Positions 18,660 to 25,340 of a stretch of 64,000 nucleotides of DNA are shown one piece after another. The stretch's first letter is position 1. The number at the start of each line of letters is the position of its first letter. This DNA is from Psychrobacter aquimaris (GTDB taxonomy: Bacteria; Pseudomonadota; Gammaproteobacteria; Pseudomonadales; Moraxellaceae). Made by a program: the position numbers and the translations under genes. The notes under the pieces were generated by a model, which made no database searches, had not been told where the DNA came from, and saw only the letters and a list, made by a program, of their open reading frames with translations. The stretch is from the NCBI RefSeq assembly GCF_016107525.1, contig NZ_JABASR010000002.1, positions 124,001-188,000 on the forward strand, in the 5' to 3' direction.

Positions 18660-20447
18660 TCAAGATAAAATTATTGAAATATAACCACCAATCAAAGCTA
18701 AAACGGTCGTAAGTGCATAACTGACAGGATAAGGTATAGCAGCGACTGAACTTTTTGACTCTTCCATAATGGCATTTAGTCCAGGTGTACTATTTCTAGC
18801 ACCAGTTACGGCACCATCAGCAATAATTGAGTTAAGTTTAAAGAATTTCACCCCTATCCAGAAGGCAACGAGCGGTGGTATTAACGCACCTGCTATTCCG
18901 ATTACTGCTAGCCATAATAGAGTATCACCATGTAAGGCTGTAATGACTTTAGGCCCAACATTGGCTGCTAAAACCGCTACAAAAACGTTTAAACCAAAAT
19001 CTTGCAAGAAGCTTCTGGCGCCTTCATGTATTGGACCACCAAACTCAGGGTTACGACTGCGAAAATAACTAACGGCAATCCCAGCAAGAATACAACCTGC
19101 TGAAGTTCCTAGTGCAAATGGGATACCTGCAATTCGGACCGTTATAATACCGACTAAATATCCAATAACCATCGCAACGGCGAGATAAATTATTTCAGAC
19201 TTCATGGTTGGTAATATTACTCGTCCTCCCAATCGTTTCCCTGCCATTTTTAAGGCCACATCCGGACCTGCCAATCTAATCACATCTCCGAAAGAAATCT
19301 GTGTTTTAGGACCTAAAGGGATTTCATTACCTGCTCTAAATAAAGCTTGAACCGTGACGCCTCCTATTCCAGACTCGCTGAGGTCATCAATATTTTGACC
19401 TGAAATATCATGAGAGCCAATATGAATATCTGCAACTTCTATAGGAACATTGCGGGCCAATTGATCATCAGATTCAGGTCCGATAAGCTCATTGTCTACA
19501 AAAATCAAATCGTGAATATTGGCTCTAACTGTAACGATATCGTTCAGTTGAACGATAGGATCATCTGATAACTCTATAATCGTGCCATTTCTAACCAAAC
19601 GTAAGATAGGCGCTTGCGGATATTCTTTGACTAACGCTGAGATGCTTTTGCCAAGAATGTTTTTGTGAGTCACATAAAAGGCGCGTAAATCATACGGTGA
19701 AAAACCCAGCGTTAATGCCTGAGGTGCTCCAGGTAAAGGGTCTGTCGCACCGCCATTATAATCAGCTTCAGCAGCTTTAGCCTCTTCAGCAGAGTTGTAA
19801 CCAAAAATCTTAGGTAAATAGCGAATGAGTAAAATGATACCAACAGTGGATAGGACATAGCTAACGGCATAGGCCGCGGCCATATTAGCACCAACTTCTT
19901 CTGCTGTTATCCCTGACGGTGGTATATAGGCGCCACTCGATAAAGCGCCTTGCCCCACTCCTAGTATGGCCGTTATGGTATAGCTGCCAGAGATAAGTCC
20001 TGTTGCGTATCCAGGTGCTAAACCTGCAAACTTTGCCCCAAAAAAGCAGATAATCCAGTTTAGTGACCAGACAATGACGCCAATACTAATGAATGCCAAA
20101 CCGCCTTTTTTTAATCCAGAAAAAAACTGAGGTCCAACTTTAAGCCCTAACGCATACATAAAGAGGAGCAGCATAAAGGTTGAAAGAACCCCCGGTATGG
20201 CATAAGTAATACCATAAACAGATTGTGCAATCATCGAAAGCACAACCCCCACCAGCAAAGTACCTGCTGTTGACCCTAAAGAGATATTCTTGATGCTACG
20301 ATTACCAATATAAGTACCTACTGCTAATGATAACAAGATAAATACTATGGGCTGAGTATCAAGTAGTTGAAAAAATCCATGTAAGCCTGAAGCAGTAACA
20401 GGCTCTATCTTATCGAATATTTGACCGACTACAGTAGGATTACTCAT
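18660..20447 (-). CDS. AspT/YidE/YbjL-family amino-acid antiporter
   Basis: Inner-membrane exchanger of the aspartate:alanine exchanger family (TC 2.A.81). The order is: about five hydrophobic helices (about 30-215), a cytoplasmic insert with two TrkA-C/RCK-C-like modules (about 258-330 and 335-408), then a second half of about five helices ending SYALTTVLALIGGYISIILS. The halves repeat each other, as in AspT. It starts 9 bp after gadB with AGAAGAG before the ATG, so the two are one operon. AspT swaps aspartate for alanine beside an aspartate decarboxylase; by analogy this one probably exchanges glutamate for GABA. The family is firm, the substrate inferred. It is not a GadC (APC-type) protein. 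Confidence 0.85.
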   Translation of the reverse strand: MSNPTVVGQIFDKIEPVTASGLHGFFQLLDTQPIVFILLSLAVGTYIGNRSIKNISLGSTAGTLLVGVVLSMIAQSVYGITYAIPGVLSTFMLLLFMYALGLKVGPQFFSGLKKGGLAFISIGVIVWSLNWIICFFGAKFAGLAPGYATGLISGSYTITAILGVGQGALSSGAYIPPSGITAEEVGANMAAAYAVSYVLSTVGIILLIRYLPKIFGYNSAEEAKAAEADYNGGATDPLPGAPQALTLGFSPYDLRAFYVTHKNILGKSISALVKEYPQAPILRLVRNGTIIELSDDPIVQLNDIVTVRANIHDLIFVDNELIGPESDDQLARNVPIEVADIHIGSHDISGQNIDDLSESGIGGVTVQALFRAGNEIPLGPKTQISFGDVIRLAGPDVALKMAGKRLGGRVILPTMKSEIIYLAVAMVIGYLVGIITVRIAGIPFALGTSAGCILAGIAVSYFRSRNPEFGGPIHEGARSFLQDFGLNVFVAVLAANVGPKVITALHGDTLLWLAVIGIAGALIPPLVAFWIGVKFFKLNSIIADGAVTGARNSTPGLNAIMEESKSSVAAIPYPVSYALTTVLALIGGYISIILS

Positions 20448-20456
20448 AACGCTCTT

Positions 20457-21836
20457 CTATGTGTGATGAAAGGTACGAGTAGAGCTAGAATGTGAAACTG
20501 GATGCGCTTTATAGTATTCAACAGCTGCTTTAATATCACGCAATAACAACGCTGCCATATCTCGACTGATACCATGACGAATTAGAATACGTTGAATGAC
20601 GGTATCCTGACGATCATTTGGTAGTGGATAAGAGGCTATTTGCCAACCATGCTGGCGAACTTTGTCAGATAAATCATAGAGATTAAAACCCCAGTCTCCT
20701 TCTTTTAAGGTGTAACTAAGGGCGGGTAAACCACCTCGTCCATCATAAAACATTTCGAATGGACCTAACTTTGAGATTTCATCTGCTAACCATTGAGCGG
20801 TATCTACACAGGCTTGTTGAACACCTCTATAACCATCAAATCCTAATCGTAAAAAATTATAGTATTGCGCAACAATTTGACCACCTGGTCGAGAAAAGTT
20901 AAGCGCAAAGGTTGCCATATTTCCACCTAGATAATCCACATAGAATATCAAGTCTTCTGGCAAGTCTTCTTTTGAGCGCCAAACCACCCAACCGACACCT
21001 AGTGGTGCTAAACCATACTTATGACCACTGGCATTAATAGACTTCACTCTATCAATACGAAAATCCCACTCAAGGTCAGGTTGAGTGAAAGGTGCTATGA
21101 ATCCACCCGAAGCGGCATCTACATGAATAGGTATGTCCCATCCTTTTTCGTTTTGAATTTTATCTAGCTCTTTCGCCATAGCAGCGACATCTTCATACAC
21201 ACAGGTGTAAGTCACGCCTAATGTAGGAACGACGCCAATGGTATTCTCATCAACATAGTCTTTTATTTTTTCGGGATTTGTACCAACCTCATTACCTTCA
21301 AGTGGAATTTGGCGAAGTTCAACATCAAAATACCGCGCAAATTTATGCCAACAAATCTGTACCGGCCCAACGACTAAATTAGGTTTTGAAGTATCTAATC
21401 CTGCTGATTCACGTTTTTGACGCCAACGCCATTTCATGGCTAATCCGCCAAGCATGCAAGCCTCTGATGAGCCAGTAGTTGAGCAGCCAAGGGTAGTCTG
21501 AGATTGTGGACTATTCCATAAATTCGCTAAGATATGAACACAACGCGCTTCAATCTCAGCAGTCTGTGGGTATTCATCCTTATCAATCATGTTTTTATCA
21601 ACACATAAGTCCATGAGGTCATGAACCTGATCTTCCATCCATGTCGTACAAAATGTAGCCATATTCTGCTTGGCATTGCCATCGAGGAGTAGCTCGTCTT
21701 TTATAAACTGGGCAACAATTTCTGGCTGGGTACTTTTTTGAGGCAACTGAAATTTATTGAGTAACGTATTACTCATTGGATCTTCATAAGCATCTTCGCC
21801 AATAGGATCTACCCGTTTTCTGTTATGTAAAGGCAT
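20457..21836 (-). CDS. gadB: Glutamate decarboxylase
   Basis: PLP enzyme converting glutamate to GABA and CO2 while consuming a cytoplasmic proton. Seen: [32 protein letters not shown], and [10 protein letters not shown] with the PLP lysine at Lys273. The N-terminus resembles bacterial GadA/B ([15 protein letters not shown]), and 459 residues is near the E. coli 466. The chain ends RTFHHT; its penultimate His (458) matches the C-terminal His that plugs the E. coli active site at neutral pH. GGAG lies upstream of the ATG. Candidate activator repeats lie 85-132 bp before the start. It is first gene of gadB-aspT. Confidence 0.95.
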   Translation of the reverse strand: MPLHNRKRVDPIGEDAYEDPMSNTLLNKFQLPQKSTQPEIVAQFIKDELLLDGNAKQNMATFCTTWMEDQVHDLMDLCVDKNMIDKDEYPQTAEIEARCVHILANLWNSPQSQTTLGCSTTGSSEACMLGGLAMKWRWRQKRESAGLDTSKPNLVVGPVQICWHKFARYFDVELRQIPLEGNEVGTNPEKIKDYVDENTIGVVPTLGVTYTCVYEDVAAMAKELDKIQNEKGWDIPIHVDAASGGFIAPFTQPDLEWDFRIDRVKSINASGHKYGLAPLGVGWVVWRSKEDLPEDLIFYVDYLGGNMATFALNFSRPGGQIVAQYYNFLRLGFDGYRGVQQACVDTAQWLADEISKLGPFEMFYDGRGGLPALSYTLKEGDWGFNLYDLSDKVRQHGWQIASYPLPNDRQDTVIQRILIRHGISRDMAALLLRDIKAAVEYYKAHPVSHSSSTRTFHHT

Positions 21837-21919
21837 AATCTAACGCTCCATTATGTGATTGAAACATCATTGTTTGTGTCGACCTACATATATTAGACGC
21901 CTCTGAAAATTCAAAATAT

Positions 21920-21968
21920 GTTGTTCTATTGTTAATTTAAATTTACATAACCGTTGTTTTATTGTTAA
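21920..21968 (-). promoter_or_regulatory. Paired 16-bp direct repeats upstream of gadB
   Basis: GTTGTTCTATTGTTAA (21920-21935) and GTTGTTTTATTGTTAA (21953-21968) differ by one base and start 33 bp apart, about three helical turns. A partial ATTGTTAA recurs at 22046-22053. The 337-bp region 21837-22173 is very AT-rich and otherwise holds no gene. The repeats lie just upstream of a plausible -35/-10 reading into gadB (TAATAT near 21890-21895 on the minus strand), as expected for activator sites. Confidence 0.5.
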
Positions 21969-22173
21969 AAATAGTGATTTATTATCTTAAACAAATGTTT
22001 AATTTATCTAACTAAATTAAGTACTATATGGAACTATAATCAAAAATTGTTAAATAAGCCTATGGGCTAGCATGACAGCAGCTTCACAATGGTCTTTGAA
22101 CTTACAATATTTTGTTCAAGCGCTCATAATGGCCGGTCTTGGAATTGTCGGAGACTTAACACTGTAAGAGGTT

Positions 22174-22450
22174 ATGATGAAAAGAGTAAACCGTACCTCT
22201 AAAATCAGATAAAGCGTTGTTAGTATACTTATGGAAGCATCAAATCACTCCACCACCACAGGGATAGCCATTTAAGCCATTGTCTCTAAGATGGAGGTCT
22301 CTGAGACCCTTTTAGCATGGATTTTCAACGGTTATATAAGCTTAAAGGTTCGATGAGTGAACTAAAGAATTTGAACGTGAGAATAGAGAGATAAAGTAAG
22401 ACAAAAAAATAATCCGAAAAGTCGTTATTTTTTTTGCCTAGACGAGCAAA
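22174..22450 (+). pseudogene. Degenerate IS3-family orfA (transposase) remnant
   Basis: Read through stops and two frameshifts, this stretch gives a recognisable IS3-type OrfA. It begins ATG-ATG after AAGAGG (MKRVNRTSK) and continues with AIVSKMEVSETLLAWI, matching the helix-turn-helix 'IA.KLG.S..TL..W'. After a frame change come SELKNL, then ERENREIK and KKIIRKVVIFFA, matching the usual leucine-zipper ending 'ERENRELRRANEILRKASAFFA'. At least four in-frame stops occur in about 270 bp. No orfB was found. The gene is dead and marks past insertion beside gadB. Confidence 0.62.
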
Positions 22451-22547
22451 ACACTACTATCAGGGCTAAACCGCGTCTGAAGGTGTAGTAGTTAATTAAT
22501 TTGAGACAACGACTAATATGCTTAGATTAAGGCATACCTTAAATTTA

Positions 22548-22847
22548 TTAGTCTGAATTGTTGGTTGCGTTAAATTCTGCGTTAGTAACGATCTGTCTAT
22601 GCGCTTTAAAGAACTTAATCACGCGCTCATTATTATCAATAAATCCCTGAATAATTTCGGGATAATCCAATATTCTACCATCAGCCGCTATGACGTCTTT
22701 AAATGCTTGCGTAAAATGCGTATCATAGGCACTTAGATTAAGTGTTTGATTGTATTGATTATTTATTATTCTGATTTCATATTGTATTAGAAAGTCATCT
22801 GAACCGCCTCGATATTGTCGGGACGGTTCAAAAAAATTTAGAAGGTT
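22548..22847 (-). pseudogene. 5'-truncated fragment of an unknown gene
   Basis: A 99-codon open frame on the minus strand with protein-like composition but no usable start codon; the frame opens just after a stop at 22848-22850. It includes SDDFLIQYEIRIINNQYN, FTQAFKDVIAADGRILDYPE and ERVIKFFKAHRQI, and ends at TAA. I do not recognise the family. The start side contains short inverted arms (22800-22830) resembling IS3-type ends. It is most simply the C-terminal remains of a gene broken when the island was assembled. Confidence 0.4.
22800..22830. repeat. Short inverted pair resembling IS3-family ends
   Basis: TGAACCGCCTCGA and TCGGGACGGTTCA face inward with a 5-base centre; 11 of 13 bases pair. 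TGAACCG is typical of several IS3-group termini. It may be an internally deleted scar or simply a hairpin within the adjacent gene fragment. Confidence 0.35.
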
Positions 22848-23285
22848 TTATGGAGTGTTATCTTGGTAAAAACCCAAGAAATATATTACTTAGAAATCTC
22901 AACGATTTGTTCCAAGTTGCTTATGAAAAAAGAACGGGAGTATTCTTCTTTTAATTAATCAGACTATTTTAAGATAGTAATTCTCCAAGTTTGTTTCTAC
23001 GGATTTGAAGGCAATGGTCACTAAGCAGTTAGCGGTGAATTTTCGTAATCATTAAGCTAAGCTCATTAAGTGCACTCAGATGAATGCTGATTCAATATAA
23101 AAGTCTATACCCATTGGAATCACTTGGGCTACAGCCAAAGGTTCAAGTCCTCACTAGAGAACTGTATATATCATCAAAATTATAGCAAATGATTTGTAAA
23201 CTAAAAATACTGTATCGATTGCGCTAAGATATAGGTGATTTACCGCTAAAACATCTCAAAAATACAGTGTAATTATGAGCTGTGC
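22848..23285. other. Gene-free stretch before rsmA
   Basis: I see no gene here. A 34-codon plus-strand frame (22850-22954) is unrecognised and probably chance. The near-copy of the pdxA-side repeat lies at 22958-22973. AAAAATACTGTAT (near 23200) and AAAAATACAGTGT (near 23259) form a loose direct repeat. The region ends in the rsmA promoter. Confidence 0.5.
22958..22973. repeat. Right-hand copy of the island-flanking 16-mer
   Basis: ATCAGACTATTTTAAG matches ATCAGTCTATTTTAAG at 18537-18552 in 15 of 16 positions and in the same orientation. The two copies bracket aspT, gadB, the IS3 remnant and the gene fragment. Confidence 0.45.
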
Positions 23286-23291
23286 TATAAT
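23283..23291 (+). promoter_or_regulatory. Extended -10 promoter for rsmA
   Basis: TGC-TATAAT (hexamer 23286-23291) is an extended -10, about 100 bp before rsmA; TACAGT 17 bp upstream is only a weak -35. Confidence 0.45.
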
Positions 23292-23390
23292 TTCGTCTTA
23301 CAAAGCCAGAAAATAAAAGCGCATATAAAACCAGTATATTGTTGCCATAGCGCTATAGTCCTTTTATCTTTTACTCATTAAGACTTTTTT

Positions 23391-24254
23391 ATGTCCAAAA
23401 CTACATTTGATGCTCAATCTATTTCTAACAGCCTACGCGCTGCCAAACACCAACCGCGTAAGCGCTTTGGTCAAAACTTCTTACATGACCGTAGTGTTAT
23501 CCGTGAGATTGTTGAGAGCATTCGCTTAGAGCGTGATGACAATTTAATCGAGATTGGGCCGGGGATGGGCGCGCTGACGGAACCGCTATTGGCAGAAGTC
23601 GATGCGATGACCGTGGTAGAGCTCGATCGTGATTTGGCAGATAGCTTGCGTATTCGTATCGGTGCCAACAGTCACCCAAACTTTACGATTATCAAAGACA
23701 ATGCCATGCATGTCGATTATCGTGAGCTGTATAGCCCTGAGCGTGGCAAGCTACGTGTGGTCGGCAATTTGCCGTATAACATCTCGACGCCAATACTTTT
23801 TCATTTGCTCAGTTATGCTGATGTGATTCAAGACATGCACTTTATGCTGCAAAAAGAAGTGGTCGAGCGTATCACCGCTGACGTCGGTAGCAAGACTTAC
23901 GGTCGCCTATCTGTCATCATGCAATATCATTGTGATACCGATTATTTATTGACCGTACCACGTGGTGCTTTCAATCCACCACCAAAAGTCACCAGCGCAG
24001 TCTTTCGCCTGACGCCGCATATCAATAAGCCTATCGTGGCAGAAGACGAAGAGTATTTTGCGATTGTGGTACGCGAAACCTTTAACCATCGTCGTAAGAC
24101 GTTACGTGCCATCTTTAAAAAATCAACCTTGCTGCCAACGCTGAGCGAGGATGATTTTGCGGCTTGCGCTATCGACCCACAAGCGCGTCCTGAAGTCTTA
24201 AGTGTGAAGGATTTTGTGAATTTGAGCAATCAGGCACGTAAAGTAGAGGTTTAA
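23391..24254 (+). CDS. rsmA: 16S rRNA adenine dimethyltransferase RsmA/KsgA
   Basis: Dimethylates the two adjacent adenines in helix 45 of 16S rRNA with SAM, late in small-subunit assembly. Motifs: RFGQNFLHD, the SAM loop [20 protein letters not shown], and the catalytic NLPYNIS (about residue 126), with [11 protein letters not shown] in the C-terminal domain. At 287 residues it is slightly longer than E. coli KsgA (273), by an N-terminal extension. It resumes the conserved pdxA-rsmA-apaH order on the far side of the gad island and has its own promoter. Confidence 0.96.
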   Translation: MSKTTFDAQSISNSLRAAKHQPRKRFGQNFLHDRSVIREIVESIRLERDDNLIEIGPGMGALTEPLLAEVDAMTVVELDRDLADSLRIRIGANSHPNFTIIKDNAMHVDYRELYSPERGKLRVVGNLPYNISTPILFHLLSYADVIQDMHFMLQKEVVERITADVGSKTYGRLSVIMQYHCDTDYLLTVPRGAFNPPPKVTSAVFRLTPHINKPIVAEDEEYFAIVVRETFNHRRKTLRAIFKKSTLLPTLSEDDFAACAIDPQARPEVLSVKDFVNLSNQARKVEV

Positions 24255-24367
24255 TTAACCTATTAATCATTAATCGTCAAAAGTATGTGTGTAGAAGCTA
24301 TGATGTAAAAATCATGACACTATACGATTTTCACATAAAGAACATCACATAAAAGCATAGAGGTATT

Positions 24368-25210
24368 ATGAGTTTTCGCCATCAGTATGTCATCGGTGAC
24401 CTGCAAGGTTGCTATGCGGCGTACCTTCACTTACTTGAGATATTAGATTTTGATCCTGCGCAAGACAAGCTATGGCTTGCAGGTGACTTGGTGGCACGTG
24501 GTGAAGACTCGTTAAGTACATTGCGTCATGTCAAAGCACTTTGTGAGCAAGGCGCCGCTGCGACAGTACTCGGCAATCATGATATTAATTTGATCGCTGT
24601 CTGGCGAGGTGCTGCAAAGATTAAGAAAAAGGATCAGACAGCACCTATTTTTGCTGCCGATGATTGTGATGAGTTGCTGGAATGGCTGCGTCATCAGCCG
24701 GTATTGGCTTTTCCTGATGAGCAGACGGTATTGGTACATGCTGGCATTCCACCGCATTGGACGGTTGAGGCAGCAGCTAACTATGCGCAGCAGTTAGAGT
24801 CACAACTGCAAAGTAGTTTAAAACAGCTGGATCGTTTATTGCCGAATTTATATAGTAAGACTGCTGATGACTGGCATCCAAATATTAATGGCTTTACCAA
24901 AATGCGCGCAATTGCCAATTACTTCACTCGTATGCGGCTATGCAAACAAGACGGCACGCTAGAATTTAGCTTTGCAGCAGGGTTAGAAGCGTTTATGCCA
25001 GAGGGTTTCCTGCCTTGGTTTGAATGGCAAGTACCGCGCACGCGCAAGATACTATTTGGTCATTGGGCAGCGCTGAAAGGTGAGGTGGATTTACCGTATG
25101 CGCGTGCACTTGACGGCGGCTGCGTTTGGGGTAATGATCTCTTGGCGTATCGCTTGAGCGATGGCAAAATCATCACGTCAAGTGCGCATTGCTTACAACC
25201 AGAAACATAA
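24368..25210 (+). CDS. apaH: Diadenosine tetraphosphatase ApaH
   Basis: Symmetrically cleaves Ap4A to two ADP; also implicated in removing Np4 caps from bacterial RNA. Metallophosphatase motifs are in order: GDLQGCY (about 11), GDLVARGEDS, LGNHDINLI, and VHAGIPPHW, with GHWAALKG near the end. The length is 280, as in E. coli. No apaG lies between rsmA and apaH, unlike in enterobacteria. A palindromic repeat and a terminator follow. Confidence 0.95.
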   Translation: MSFRHQYVIGDLQGCYAAYLHLLEILDFDPAQDKLWLAGDLVARGEDSLSTLRHVKALCEQGAAATVLGNHDINLIAVWRGAAKIKKKDQTAPIFAADDCDELLEWLRHQPVLAFPDEQTVLVHAGIPPHWTVEAAANYAQQLESQLQSSLKQLDRLLPNLYSKTADDWHPNINGFTKMRAIANYFTRMRLCKQDGTLEFSFAAGLEAFMPEGFLPWFEWQVPRTRKILFGHWAALKGEVDLPYARALDGGCVWGNDLLAYRLSDGKIITSSAHCLQPET

Positions 25211-25214
25211 TATC

Positions 25215-25264
25215 AAGGCATGTCCTCATTTCTATCTCCATTTTTAAAATGAGGACATGCCCTA
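25215..25264. repeat. Palindromic interspersed element, copy 2
   Basis: Arms AAGGCATGTCCTCATTT (25215-25231) and AAATGAGGACATGCCCTA (25247-25264) pair almost perfectly around about 15 bp. The TGTCCTCA core is shared with the copy at 9744-9804 in the ars operon. It lies 4 bp after the apaH stop. Confidence 0.55.
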
Positions 25265-25292
25265 GCTATCTGACTTAGACAAACGATTTCTT

Positions 25293-25340
25293 AAACCACC
25301 AAAATCTTCCCATTAACTGGGTAGGTTTGGTGGTTTTTTT
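25293..25340 (+). terminator. Terminator for apaH, overlapping the gcr 3' end
   Basis: AAACCACCAAA (25293-25303) and TTTGGTGGTTT (25326-25336) form an 11-bp stem followed by T residues on the plus strand. The right half lies inside the last codons of the convergent gcr gene. Confidence 0.75.

Noticed and set aside
22850..22954. 34-codon plus-strand frame with an AGAAGG-like site
   Set aside because: Too short, unrecognised and antisense to nothing informative; it could equally be chance.
23125..23160. tRNA-like T-loop (GGTTCAAGTCC) before rsmA
   Set aside because: The flanking bases do not form a T stem beyond three pairs and no acceptor, anticodon or D arms can be folded; at most a decayed fragment.
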